Assembly (NCBI GenBank): GCA_964020085.1
Contig: OZ026608.1
Location: 16,241,479-16,305,478, forward strand
Direction of reading: 5' to 3'
Source: Micromussa lordhowensis
Lineage: Eukaryota > Cnidaria > Anthozoa > Scleractinia > Lobophylliidae
Length of the DNA stretch: 64,000 nt
Made by a program: the position numbers and the translations under genes. The notes under the pieces were generated by a model. It did not search any database. It was not told where the DNA came from and saw only the letters and a list, made by a program, of their open reading frames with translations. Position 1 is the stretch's first letter, and every line of letters starts with the position of its first letter. Shown here one piece after another: positions 11,301-20,361 of the stretch.

Positions 11301-12737
11301 AATGTTGATTTTAAGTTTTCTTAAGTGGGCTGTGACGTCAGTCGTTAGCATTTCGAGAACTGCTTTAGCAATATTGTTTTGTCAAGGATTTTCGTCTGCC
11401 TCGTTTAAAAGGGAAGTTGTAAGATTGTAGAATGTCTAACCTAGAAATCGGTGCAGTATTTTGTAGAAAAATGTCCCAGTGTCGTGTGATCCTACTTCTT
11501 AATGTTGATTCCAATTTTTCTTAAGTCAACATAGTTTAAGTTTTAAGTTGATGATCATTTGGCGATGCATCGCCAATGACGACGAAATTAATGCGAGTAA
11601 AATGTTATTTGTACTAAACAAAAGAACTAGGACCTCGTTTGTGCATCAGACCACGAAACCATTAAGACGGTGGTTGCACGCATTTGTAATCGAGCACTTA
11701 GTCCCTGGTCACTCAATCAGCCAGCGTTCTAAAAGAAGCTCCCTAAGAATGCACCTATATTCATGATGTATTCTCACCAGCTTAGTGTAGGAAGCTAAAT
11801 TCATCTTTCTTCCGGTATGTCAAAATTCCAAAACGGGCTTCCTTGGTAACAGGGCAATATCAGTGGAATAGACTTACAATACGATCACGTCGTGCAGAAT
11901 GAGACAAACGCAGCCGTGCTCCGCTTAAGCAAATTAATTTCATCGAAACCCTGGCAGATCATGTTAAAGTTTACAGTTATGAAATTAAAAACAAAATTGC
12001 CCGTCAGTAACAATTTAATAACAAATTAAAGCCGGCTTGATAAGAGTGGAAACTTAATTCAGGATAAGCTCGTCATTTTGAGCCTAAAAACAAATCTACG
12101 TTTTAATTTGTGGGTATAGATTGTGTCCAGTTTTAATTTGTGGCTCAGTAGATGCCCAGTTTGTGTTTTCAAAACTTTGTGAGCCTTATACCTAAATGCA
12201 AGCAAATTGCTGGCGAGATCACATTTTTCATAAATTTGCAACTAACATTTGCTTTCTCTAAGACAACATTGCGGATCTGATCGGACCGAGAGCTTACTGC
12301 TTACTCGTGCAAATACTTAAGTAAATAACACCTCGGTCTTTCAAAAGACATCAAAACACCGTCTAAATAAACTTCACACGGAAAGGTTTTGCGAAATTAT
12401 AGCTTAATCAACTATATCATACCTGATGGTGTATTTTGCGGATGGCATTTTTAGGTGTCCCAATGTGTTTCTTATGCATGTTGCTATTGGCATCCGGCGT
12501 GTGATTATCGACCTCCGAAGCGTCGGAATGAAGACTTATTTGACTAAACTTTCTTAAGCTTATGTTTGATCCGCGCTCCATCGTCGGGCTTGATGGGGGT
12601 TGAATCGAGTTTAGGGGGATGTCCTTTTCTTTGCATTTGTCGATTCTGGATAAAGACCCAGTTGACGCTTGCAGGTACGAAGTGGGTCGCTTTTTTAACG
12701 CCTGCTTTTGGTACATATTTCCAGGAGAAGCTGCCAT
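1..12737 (-). CDS. TRPA1: TRPA1-like ankyrin-repeat channel, N-terminal part (gene span, 11 exons seen, 3' end off window)
   Basis: Eleven minus-strand exons join with compatible phases: 12423-12737, 8303-8396, 7563-7738, 6588-6695, 5755-5863, 4874-4971, 4171-4218, 3576-3761, 2756-2944, 539-625 and 105-146. Together they give about 484 residues: a 105-residue Ser/Lys-rich head, then an unbroken run of ankyrin repeats with the usual G-x-T-P-L-H and A-A-x-x-G signatures. The stretch with DDQGMVPLHRAALNNH, then GRTPIYLAASVGG, then GADITLKDLELRSPLHVAI follows the order typical of animal TRPA1. In that family this ankyrin stack lies in the cytosol ahead of six membrane helices and a cation pore. 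No membrane segment is visible here, so the channel part must lie left of position 1. Another large ankyrin protein remains possible. Introns are 0.4-4 kb and hold repeats. Confidence 0.72.
105..146 (-). CDS. TRPA1: TRPA1-like gene, exon 11 (42-nt microexon)
   Basis: Reads KAAHNSKAALLTDS, phase 0 to phase 0, with an acceptor ending in ATTTCAG and a strong GTGAGT donor. The position fits the linker between ankyrin repeats that follows exon 10. It is short, so it is the least certain exon after the joins are considered. Confidence 0.45.
539..625 (-). CDS. TRPA1: TRPA1-like gene, exon 10 (ankyrin repeat)
   Basis: Twenty-nine codons in phase 0/0, acceptor TTTTCTATCTACAG and donor GTATGT. It reads ...IVDKDGSGYTPVHYAARAGYLQ, a clear ankyrin unit. 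It corresponds to the TRPA1 repeat that follows the family's acidic linker. Whether it joins exon 9 directly or through a further exon between 626 and 2755 is not settled. Confidence 0.7.
626..2755. other. Intron 9 of the ankyrin gene
   Basis: About 2.1 kb between exons 9 and 10. I see no further ankyrin exon and no clear repeat. An open frame at about 2001-2417 on the minus strand has no ATG start or recognisable content. Confidence 0.5.
2756..2944 (-). CDS. TRPA1: TRPA1-like gene, exon 9 (two ankyrin repeats)
   Basis: Sixty-three codons, phase 0/0, acceptor CACCCTCAG and donor GTACAT. It begins GAKVDPRDIQGRTPIYLAA and contains GADITLKDLELRSPLHVAI, the stretch most characteristic of TRPA1. 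Joined to exon 8 it completes a repeat across the splice (FLLDQ + GAKVD). Confidence 0.85.
3576..3761 (-). CDS. TRPA1: TRPA1-like gene, exon 8 (two ankyrin repeats)
   Basis: Sixty-two codons, phase 0/0, acceptor CTTCCTCCAG and donor GTAACT. It reads ESDTSTAFHMACAQGSLEIV onward, with ILDDQGMVPLHRAALNNH later in the exon, two ankyrin units in tandem. The second has the GM-x-PLHRAA form seen in TRPA1. Confidence 0.88.
4171..4218 (-). CDS. TRPA1: TRPA1-like gene, exon 7 (48-nt microexon)
   Basis: Sixteen codons, IVGLCLKLGSKVQQTK, phase 0/0, acceptor TTTTTCTCTAG and donor GTAATG. It supplies the second helix and loop of the repeat begun in exon 6 (LHLAVDSGILP). Without it the repeat would be truncated, which supports the call despite its size. 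Confidence 0.72.
4874..4971 (-). CDS. TRPA1: TRPA1-like gene, exon 6 (ankyrin repeat)
   Basis: Ninety-eight bases: two bases finish a Val codon begun in exon 5, then 32 codons follow. Acceptor TTATTTCAG, donor GTGAGA. It contains NVDDEGSTLLHLAVDSGILP. A second AG five bases downstream would break the phase with exon 5, which fixes the acceptor at 4971. Confidence 0.8.
5089..5380. mobile_element. Compound hairpin MITE in intron 5
   Basis: Two features touch. A hairpin has arms at 5089-5140 and about 5145-5198, around the word GTGGATATTTACC. Beside it, a perfect 21-bp inverted repeat at 5194-5214 and 5360-5380 (core TAGTATATACCACACAA) encloses about 145 bp. No coding capacity is seen. This is a non-autonomous DNA element, family unknown. 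Confidence 0.7.
5395..5550. mobile_element. Hairpin MITE, copy 1 (related copy at 27.2 kb)
   Basis: A palindrome is built on GTTGGATATGAAGT and its reverse complement, flanked by ATTATTCCAT / ATGGAATAAT and followed by AACCGGGTTTTGCCGC and CCATTATAGAGGGCTGA. The same blocks occur in the opposite orientation at 27160-27340, so this is a dispersed family. Confidence 0.7.
5755..5863 (-). CDS. TRPA1: TRPA1-like gene, exon 5 (ankyrin repeat)
   Basis: Thirty-six codons plus one base, phase 0 to 1, acceptor TTTGCTTAG and donor GTAATA. It reads VEHGGDIAQAAEDKMSPFSV and ends in AEYFAGV. It completes the unit opened by ...NICKQL in exon 4. Confidence 0.82.
6258..6553 (-). mobile_element. tRNA-derived SINE with target-site duplication
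   Basis: Read on the minus strand it begins GGGAGGCGCGTTGGCCTCAT and carries a tRNA-like A box (TGGCCTCATGGTTAGTG) and B box (GGGTTCGTGCC). A non-tRNA body follows with CCACCCGGGTGTATAAATGG and CATCCCATCCAGGGGGGAGT. The 14-bp direct repeat GTGGCAACCCCGTA at 6244-6257 and 6554-6567 is the target duplication. A deleted relative lies at 25.3 kb. Confidence 0.9.
6588..6695 (-). CDS. TRPA1: TRPA1-like gene, exon 4 (ankyrin repeat)
   Basis: Thirty-six codons, phase 0/0, acceptor CAATGTTTTCAG and donor GTAAGG. It reads LLLNDSKSNVNAKGFGEYTP then LHIAAQMDSVNICKQL. The SINE target duplication ends 20 bases beyond its donor. Confidence 0.87.
7300..7535 (-). mobile_element. Diverged tRNA-derived SINE remnant in intron 3
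   Basis: Order and wording follow the 6.26-kb SINE: GACTAGGAGTATTTCTTCTC, then a GCCCCAGAATTTAAATTTGCC block, then GGAGAGAGACAATCC, then TGACTGGACCAGAACTCGCA near the head. Similarity is weak and the tRNA-like boxes are decayed. Confidence 0.5.
7563..7738 (-). CDS. TRPA1: TRPA1-like gene, exon 3 (ankyrin repeats)
   Basis: Two bases finish an Asp codon from exon 2, then 58 codons follow to a phase-0 donor (GTAAGA). It contains VNSPDSFGKTPLHNAILGKH and DERGDTPLHAAVRVDSEAIV, two clear ankyrin units. Confidence 0.88.
8303..8396 (-). CDS. TRPA1: TRPA1-like gene, exon 2 (first ankyrin helix pair)
   Basis: Thirty-one codons plus one base, phase 0 to 1, acceptor ending TTTTCAG and donor GTAAGT. It reads KASKGTKLQKLHHAALSGNE then DEVQKLLGKGVG, the entry to the ankyrin stack. 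Confidence 0.85.
8440..12065. repeat. Three diverged copies of a ~1.3-kb unit filling intron 1
   Basis: Matching blocks recur in the same order. AGTGGAACCTTGATTAAGAT plus GCACAAACAATAGCA occurs at about 9030, 9510 and 10340. GTGAGAGTAGCTAGT plus CAACGACAGTAGAT occurs at about 9361 and 10651. The word AACCTCG(T/C)A(A/C)TG(T/C) with CTCAAGTTAACAAAG-like tails occurs at about 8490, 9880, 11300 and 11500. The block with GAGAACTGGTTTAGCAATTG is further repeated at about 10965, 11107 and 11323. No coding content is supported. Exon 2 itself is not visibly repeated. Confidence 0.7.
12423..12737 (-). CDS. TRPA1: TRPA1-like gene, first ankyrin-gene coding exon (exon 1)
   Basis: From ATG at 12737 the frame gives 105 codons, MAASPGNMYQKQALKK... 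to ...IRKIHHQ, ending at a GTATGA donor in phase 0, which matches exon 2. The product is polar and rich in Ser, Lys and Pro, so it is a disordered head. The same frame stays open upstream to about 12835 with no other ATG. The exon could therefore instead begin at an acceptor there and be internal, if the exons at 15.8 and 20-24 kb belong to this gene. Confidence 0.6.
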
Positions 12738-14058
12738 AGTTGATTTGGTGTTACTACTTTCCCGAACCTCGCTTGAACACCAAGAAAAGACTGCTTTCGT
12801 CACGCCCGTTCGAGCCGTTTCTAGGTTACCCAGTTATTTTTTTTGATTAAAACTGAGGTGTTGCGAAAGCTGTTTCAAGTGTAAATAACAGCGGTTCGCG
12901 AGAGTACTTAAACTGCACTTTGTTGACATCAAATGCAGCATCGTGTAAATATAAAGCTCGTTTAATTAGACTTAATTCCACTGACGTAAGTCTGTCTACA
13001 GTAACTGATAATAAATTCAATTCTTCTGAATCTAATGTGCATTGAGTTAAAACGACCTTGTAACTCTAAAAAGTTCTGCGTACAAGAAAACTTATGAACG
13101 TTCCCGAAATTCCTTAATCTTCATTTGATTTAAGGGTTGACGTCTGTCAGGGTTTCTGTGATTCATTTGTCGCGGAGTCACTTTTTCCAGTACTTTATAA
13201 AATTACGAGTGTACATCAATGTCCGAATATAGGAAAGATGCATGTCACATTAATTTACACCTGATTAGAAATTCAAACGAAGTGCTTCGGTCTCGGGATA
13301 CTTACGGAATTCAATGACTGAAGAATGAGTTTAGTTAAACAATTGTGCGTGTAGGCAATTAAGCGCGAAATGTTTTTGTGTCTCATCGCTGCTCGCTCAT
13401 TTCTTTCGGTGAAGGCGAAGGTCCTTGACAATACATTGACAATACATTGGCAGAATGAGTTAATTAGTGGTATGTTGAGAATTTTAAAAAGCTCTGTACC
13501 ATTAGTAAAAAATTGCATGACAATGACATTAGGCCGCTTTAGTATGTCACAATCTTCGAAGCAAAAGTCACAGACATGAAACTTAAATAAACAACTAGCT
13601 GTACAAGCTTAGTTTCAGGTAAAGATTTGCTATAAGGAATAATTAATAAAATACAGTACAATGATTATAGTAAGAATTAATTTCTCCCGGCTGATATATA
13701 GAAAGAACACAGTTGCTTTCGATCAGTTCCTTCTAGGACCCGTGACATTTGTCGTTCACTACCGCGCCTCCCTCTACTGACGTCATTAGGCTTCTCCTTC
13801 AGTCACACCAAAGCGTGACGCATAACTGTCACGCTGTTTTCGCACGTGGTACGCGAAGACAAAAGAAAACCATCCCTAGTTCCATCGCTTATTGCAAAAC
13901 CTTGTTTAGCATAACTCAGTGTTTCCTAGTGTTCCGCGAATATTTAGTTGAAATACCATGTCAGAAAACTAGTTTACAACTGAAATTATTTGAACAAAGC
14001 AAGAGGTGTTTTGTGTAAAGGAATCTGAAATTAATTTTTCCCTGTTACAGTGTGCCGC
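12738..14058. other. Spacer between ankyrin exon 1 and the tRNA
   Basis: About 1.3 kb with no exon or repeat that I can support. Confidence 0.4.
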
Positions 14059-14131
14059 GGGGAATTAGCTCAAATGGGAGAGCGCTCGCTTAGCATGCGA
14101 GAGGTACCGGGATCGATACCCGGATTCTCCA
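14059..14131 (+). tRNA. tRNA-Ala (AGC)
   Basis: A full cloverleaf can be drawn. The 7-bp acceptor stem is GGGGAAT/ATTCTCC with one G-U pair. The anticodon stem is CTCGC/GCGAG around loop TTAGCAT, anticodon AGC at 14092-14094. The T stem is CCGGG/CCCGG with loop ATCGATA. Discriminator base is A. No intron. A T-rich run from 14134 onward, including eight T, gives a pol III stop. A (later inosine) at position 34 reads the GCN alanine codons. Intact stems and the terminator argue against a SINE head. Confidence 0.95.
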
Positions 14132-14133
14132 AT

Positions 14134-14165
14134 TTATATTTTTTTTCCTTCGCTTTCTTTTTTTT
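14134..14165 (+). terminator. Pol III T-run after tRNA-Ala
   Basis: Runs of eight and more T begin within 20 bases of the tRNA 3' end, as expected for RNA polymerase III termination. Confidence 0.7.
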
Positions 14166-14169
14166 TCTT

Positions 14170-15780
14170 TTGCCTCACCTCACCTTATTGTAATTCCAAA
14201 ATATAAATTACTTTACCAACAGCTATTTAAGTAATTCAAAGTTTTGATATGAATATGTCTGATATCACTGCCATAGTCGACTTGTACGTTTCATCATTGT
14301 ACCGGCATCTTGAACAGCTTGACCGCTGAAACTAGGCAAACTTGTCAAGTTTTCCGCATCCTAGCAAACAAAGTGAACGGGAGTAATGCCGGGTTCTTTC
14401 GCATCGGACCTCTAAGTTTTCGTCATAAAAACACTCTTCGTGCGTAGTACAGTATTTTAAAAACCGTGTACTGTCAGTGGTGATAGAAACCGCAAAACAT
14501 TTAGCCAGGTAGTTTGTGTAGTGTGTGGTCGGCTTTTCAATACTTGATCACAGTTCAGTGTAAGAAATTATTCATTGCCGTATTGCAGTATGTATTTGCA
14601 GTATGTATTTGGCACAAGTACAGCGAAATTGTGAAATAATGCGCACAATAAGCTCAGCAACTGCATAATCATATATATTCCATTAATACATTAAAATTAT
14701 TACGACTTTGTATAACAGTACTTACGATCGGAATTAGTAGGTAGAGATACTAGAAAGCTCTTCATAAAAATGCCTTTTCCTACGATCGCAATGTTTTGCT
14801 TGCTGCCTGTTCGTGTTTTCTGTTGATTTGAAGCGATTTTAAGCGAAAACAGGGACTCAACAACTCGCCAAACTACCCTAAGATCACTAGGACCGCCTGT
14901 GGTTAGACAACGCTTAGATCCTCTAATTAAACCCCTGGTTGCTCTAGCCGGTACACCAGGTAGGCTTGGTTACTATCTAGCAATAGATACGGTTTATGGA
15001 TAGTCAGCAATGCAACCTAAATTTGGAGTCAAAATAAAGCTGGCAATAACAGAAAGTTTATGACCGATTCAACACCTCTCTCAGGCGTTCCACTGAGTAT
15101 AATTATGTAGTTGTCCTTCGAAACACTGCTGCCTATTGAAATTGAACAAATTCTGGGTTACGTAAAACGCGGTGGATCAGTGTCCGGGTGATCTTTTGTT
15201 ATTTTGTTTTGTTTTAATTGTGCTTCTGTTCCTCTTATACATTTTGATAGGATAGCGGCCGACACCAAAGGATAGATTCAAGATCTAATAATCGCACGAC
15301 TGATTGAATAAAACACACACAGATCATATTTTTCTCAGATATCTTGACGCGGTTAGTAAATAAAACTCTTCATATTGATAAAGCCTTCCCCTTCAATTTA
15401 GGCGATTGAAAGCATTTAAAACAAATTATGAAAAGACGAATCCGTCGACTTTTGAAAACTCACTAGTGCCGACTTTCGTTTAATTATTCAGTTGCACTTT
15501 GAGTAGAATTGCTTGTATCGGAAATAACAGCTATCAAGCAATTTGTTACAAAATCAATGTATCTTTTTCATGTTCCGCCCCTTTTCAAATTACCACTGCA
15601 TTTCTTGAATGCATTTGTTTTACGGTTCCGACATTATTTTTTCGAAAATGCTCTTCCTCTCAGTTTGAAAGAGGAGTCTAGCATATGCAATTTTGAATTT
15701 AATAAAGAACGGTTCTATTTGCGATGAGCTGATCTATAACAATTACCTAAATACAATAATGATTCATTTAACATTCACTC
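14170..15780. other. Spacer, no feature recognised
   Basis: About 1.6 kb of AT-rich DNA with only short open frames and no repeat that I can relate to others in the window. Confidence 0.4.
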
Positions 15781-15782
15781 AC

Positions 15783-15992
15783 TAAAAACCTTCTTGGCGA
15801 GTTTTTGGCAACGTCATCCATAGAAACAGAAAGTTTCAAAGAACTTGGAGGAATTGTATCGAACTTTCCAAGCTCTCCATCCATGACGATCAAGCTCTTG
15901 CTTCGATTGTTTGAAGGGTATTGATTCGACACACTCGGAGATGTTTGTTTATCACTCACAATATCGGATATTAACATATTCTTCCAATTTTC
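15783..15992 (-). CDS. Candidate internal exon, unrecognised (possible 5' exon of the ankyrin gene)
   Basis: Seventy codons from an AG at 15993-15994 to a GTGAGT donor at 15781-15782 (or GTTTTT at 15788-15789). The frame begins ENWKNMLISDIVSDK and includes SLIVMDGELGKFDT and SPRR. It is polar and Ser-rich like ankyrin exon 1. It opens in phase 0, which fits the donors at 20251 and 23611. With the second donor it would join ankyrin exon 1 at an internal AAG acceptor. I do not recognise a domain. Confidence 0.35.
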
Positions 15993-16769
15993 CTTTTAAA
16001 GGCATTGCGCAAGCTTGGCTTGTTCCCATCTGATACAAGTAAAAAAAGATTTAGACAACTTATCGAGAACCGTGATTATGGAATCGAAGCGCAAGATTTG
16101 TAGTGAGATCTTATAGTAAGCTGCAGAAGCAAAAAGAAAAATTTTGGAGGTTTAATGAACCTGTATTGTATTGTATGCCATGCATTATTTAAAAGAGTGT
16201 TCCCGTCTTTAACTTCCTCTAGATCTGGCCGTGCAAGGTGGTAGTAACCAGTTTTGCGGCAATCTATGCGATAATAGAGCAGTTACTGTATTTATTATGT
16301 CTTTTACAAAATATCATTTTGGTTATGATTTGTGGATACAACTGAGACCTTATAATTAGCCGTGGCTGCTAGCAGTTGGGGTGAGGTCGAGCTACGGGGA
16401 ATTTTTGCATCTGTTCTCAGCTTAATGTCATGGTCTTTAGCTAAGGAGTTCCTGTGGGCGGAGTCACAAAGAGTGAATTCCGAAGCCCGCCTCTTAGTTG
16501 ACTTACTAATTTCATTTCCTCATTTGATTTTCAATAAACTTAAAGGATCGATTTCTTTACAATAGACATGTAAGGCCTTGATGTACAACGGCCATACTGA
16601 ACGGTGCAAACTAAACATACGTCAACACTGACAAGCGCTCGTGTTATGTGTCAACTTAACCTGCCAATTTAAGGTGTAAGTTCGCTTATCCTTGCGTAAA
16701 TGACAGTACACAATTCAAACGCTGATACCAAGCTGTATAAGTATAAATTTACTAGCGTTCTGTCATGAA

Positions 16770-17220
16770 TGACGTTCCATTATTAGCTGCTCTGCTCCCT
16801 ATCTATTCTTTTGTAGACAGTGAATAGCGAAACAGCCGAGCGGGTTGTTAAATAAAATGGCGGCCGCTTCGTTGCGTTTCCATAGTGTCTGTGAAGAGGA
16901 TTGTGATAAAATTTTTAAACGACTAGTAAATCACGCGATAGAACTATTTAACAATTAGATTATTCGCTCTCGATTTCTATGAGGCGATAGTTGATTCGGC
17001 CGAAGGCCTCATCAAGTATCGCCTCATAGAAATCGAGAGCGAATAATCTAATTGTTTTAGTAGAATTCTAACTGAAATTACCTTCAAATAACGATGCCAA
17101 TTATTTCTGGTCTTAGTATTAAACTTCACGATTTAGAGAGTTAACTAGTAGAATTAGTAGAATTCTACTAATACGCGATAGAAATCTCGAGCTCAAAATC
17201 TAATTGTTATTCAGGAAATA
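16770..17220. mobile_element. Hairpin MITE, 'GGCGGCCGCTTC' family, copy 1
   Basis: It begins near AGTGAATAGCG, carries AAATGGCGGCCGCTTC, then a long hairpin. The arm AATTAGATTATTCGCTCTCG continues to GAGGCGATA and is mirrored by its complement up to about 17060. A decayed third arm with GCGATAGAAATCTCGAGCTC lies at 17172-17210. Relatives are at 27.9-28.15 kb and 43.66-43.79 kb. Confidence 0.75.
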
Positions 17221-18154
17221 ATTCTGTTGAACGACCTGAACGTTTTGTTCTGTTTTAAGTGCTTTCGCGCGCAAAGTATTCTTTGCAAAATATTCGAAGA
17301 TTTGTTTTTTACGGAATATTTGAATCTTAAGATATTGAAGTCTTATTTTGATAATTCCTGTTATTGTAAGTTTAAAGCTCGTTTTCTCAAAACGAGTTAT
17401 TTTCGCCTTTGAGAAAACGTATTTTGAGAAGATTTTGAACAATTTAGCTGGAATTTTCAGGATTTGTTGTTCTGAGTAAGTTCTGTGGGATAAGCATAGA
17501 ACTTTTCCATCCATTGCATTTTGTCGAAGTTATGCATTGAAACGTATGCTGGATTTTCTGTATCAGATTTAACTGGTCACCATTTGATATGTTTTTAATT
17601 TTTAAAAAATCTCTATGCTTATCACAGCAAGCTATTTGTCTTCTTTAATAAAATGTGAAAATGATTCCTTTTGATCAGTTCTTGTAGGAGTTATCTTTTC
17701 TCAAGTAAGCCCTGGCATTCCCCAGCAGGTGGCAGATTTAATCAACCGGTTTCAGGTTACAACACAGTTATAGGGTACAAAAATATTTTTTTCATAATGT
17801 CTGGTCTTTAGGCGTTCTAAAAATGTATACTTTGCCATGGTTCAGAACTAAATCTTGCCTACGAAAAAAGTTTGAAAAAATGGTGTGTTTTTAGGTTAAG
17901 TCCCGCCTTAAATGGATGGGAAGTCCGCAGACCGTCCGTTTGATCAACACGGAAGTTTCAAACAGTTGGTATTTACCTCAGAAACGTCAGCTAGAGAGTT
18001 CCTGTCCGATGCTTTCACCAAATATATAAACACCTGCTCATAATTATTGCTTGTATGAAATCCAGAAGCAACAACACACTACAGTTTTTAAAACCGTGTC
18101 AATGTAGATAACAATGTTTCTCGATTCGATTATGCTAATGAGCTAAGTTGAATC

Positions 18155-18503
18155 GATGCAAGAGAAAATGACGGGACAAAGAGGGAAGCTCAGGGCGTTG
18201 GCCGGGATTTTAACCCAGCGGAAGTCTGTTTTATCTGGCGGAAGTCGTTTCCCAAGATGTCCGCATGTAGTCTTGCCTCGCTCTCAGGTTGTTGGTGACA
18301 CTTTGTCCGCCATTACATGAAATATGTGCTTTTCTTTCAAATATCAGATCGAGGTTAGCCTGCATGCGGACGTCTCGGAAGACAGACTTCCGCTAGAACA
18401 AAGACTTCCGCTCGTCTAAAATTAACTTTCGTGGACATGACATATCCCAAGGGCTGTACCGGGAGACTCCCTCTCTGTCCACTCATTTTCTCTTGATCGA
18501 TGA
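18155..18503. mobile_element. Foldback element
   Basis: The left arm, from AAGAGAAAATGACGGGACAAAG to CCGCATG near 18266, is roughly mirrored by the right arm, which runs from CATGCGGACGTCTCGGAAG at 18361 to CATTTTCTCTTGATCGAT. Arms of 110-145 bp flank about 95 bp. No coding content. Confidence 0.65.
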
Positions 18504-18814
18504 GATGAGCTCCCCCTCTCCTGGTTTGGGGAGAGGGGGACACTCTCTGACACGCTGATCAAACTTCTAGAGTTAGAACACTCTCTGAGTACCTATAAGA
18601 ACCTAACGTAATGGCTTCATTACGTAAGCGTTTGAGGAAATATTTTAAATGTTCCGATTTTATATGGCAAAAAAAAGAAAGCTTCACCCAAAAAAAAAAA
18701 AAAAAGCATTTTAGGCCAGAGTGGAAAATATAGCCTGATTTATACCACCCTATTTCAGAGAAAAAAGGCTTCAACATTACTCGATTTAACGCCGCAGATA
18801 CCTATGTAATAACA

Positions 18815-19062
18815 ACAATAATAATAATGGGAATTTGCAGTGACATTTACACGAAGTGGTTCTTTATCCACTGTATCCAGATCGAATCGGAATTTACAAG
18901 TGTTGCTTTTTGTGGAGGAAAACCGGAGAAGCCGGAGAAAAACCCACGGAGCAAGGCGAGAACCAACAACAAACTCAACCCACACATGACGCGGGAATCG
19001 AACCCGGGCCACATTGGTGGGAGGCGAGCGCTCTCACCACTGAGCCACCCATGCTCTCCCAT
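18815..19062 (-). mobile_element. tRNA-derived SINE (second family)
   Basis: On the minus strand the head GTGGCTCAGTGGTGAGAGCG is an A box and CCCGGGTTCGATTCCCGC is a perfect B box. The body with TCCGTGGGTTTTTCTCCGGC ends in an ATT/GTT microsatellite tail. This is the layout of a SINE with a tRNA-like promoter. I see no clear target duplication. Confidence 0.8.
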
Positions 19063-19651
19063 GTAGTTTAATATATAGATTTAGGCCAGCCTAAAAGCGT
19101 AGCTCCTGGGCCGGGTTGTTCAGAGCCCGATCAAACTAGCCGAGGATAAAGTAGAATTTTGATTTGAGTTTTGTAACTTTGCGGTGAGATTTTCTGTATA
19201 TTGTTTTTGTGTTTTGAATTTTAATGAAAGCAAAATACGCAAAACAAAAGCAGTGAAAAAACTTTGTACAAAAGAAAAGGTTATAATTCGGTTAAATTTT
19301 AATCCTGGGTTAGCGTTAACCGGCTTCCTACCAACCCTACGCTGTTTACAGCAAGTTAATCCTGACATGAGCCCGCGATCTAATCGAAAAAAAGCAGCAC
19401 TTGGGCAGCGGTCAACTTTAAAAAAACACGTGACCTCGATGAGCCCTGAACTTGAGCCCGCGATATGGTCACGTGATACTGGTCAGCGGATTCCTTGTTT
19501 TGACAGGTGTCAATTGACTGCAACATGGATGTCCAAAGGACGCTTTAAACCAAGGGTACATGTGCTAACCTACAAGGAAAGCCCGCGAAAACTGAAGGCT
19601 CGTTTTGGTTTACGTGTCAATTGTGGCCGCCATGTTGCGCGACTCCACCAC

Positions 19652-19678
19652 CGTCGTCGTCGTCGTCGTCGTCGTCGT
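19652..19678. repeat. (CGT)n microsatellite
   Basis: Nine CGT units. They create an arginine run in a 208-codon open frame that is otherwise not protein-like. Confidence 0.9.
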
Positions 19679-20250
19679 GCGTACGCGCCCACGAGCAATA
19701 CCGCTAGCCATGATACACATGAGAAAATCAGTTCATGGGTTCCCTTCAGTTTCCTAATATGGGTATGGGGCTCCGCTTGGCGGCCTTCGGCCGCCGGAGC
19801 TCCGCTATAAATAAAGCAGTACCTCCAGGACGTGGGGAAGGGTAATTAATACTTCCTGTCATAATTAACTATTTTGCATGATGAACTTGTCGTCCAGGAG
19901 ACTCAAGAACAACAGAAACGAGATTTTAAAAAAAGACCAGTTGAGTATCCAGATTAAAATATACATCTTCCTCACTTTTGGCTTTGCGAAACAAATCTAC
20001 CCGTACTGGAGCCACAAAATGAATTCAGATTTAATGCATACAGGATAATGATCGTTTAAAAAACAAAGCAGTTTTTGGAAGTGTGAATAACAGGAAATGC
20101 TAGATTTGTAAAGTTTTAATGCGACAAATGACCTTCGGGGTCTATTTCTACCGTAGGTTCCCAGTGCTATAATTATTATTATATATCATAGTTGAATATC
20201 GTGTGCCTTTTGAGTCACAGTGAGTTATTTCTGATATCTAGAGAGCCTAC

Positions 20251-20361
20251 CTCTGGAATACTCAACAACTTCCGTAGTAAGTCAGCGAAGGAGAAGTTTT
20301 CGATGAGATTATTTTCCTCATCTCCATTTTCTGTATCAAATAATTCGAACGTCTCATCCAT
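20251..20361 (-). CDS. Candidate first coding exon A (alternative 5' exon?)
   Basis: ATG at 20361, 37 codons MDETFELFDTENGDEE...LLSIPE, ending in phase 0 at a GTAGGC donor after CCAGAG. Acidic, no domain recognised. It resembles in length, charge, ending and phase the candidate exon at 23611-23724. Both could splice to the exon at 15783-15992. Confidence 0.35.

Noticed and set aside
18980..19050. tRNA-like sequence
   Set aside because: Good A and B boxes, but it continues into a SINE body and microsatellite tail, so it is not a tRNA gene.
19184..19810. 208-codon open frame on the plus strand
   Set aside because: No family resemblance; it runs through a (CGT)n microsatellite and GC-rich repeat DNA, and has no splice or start context that supports a gene.
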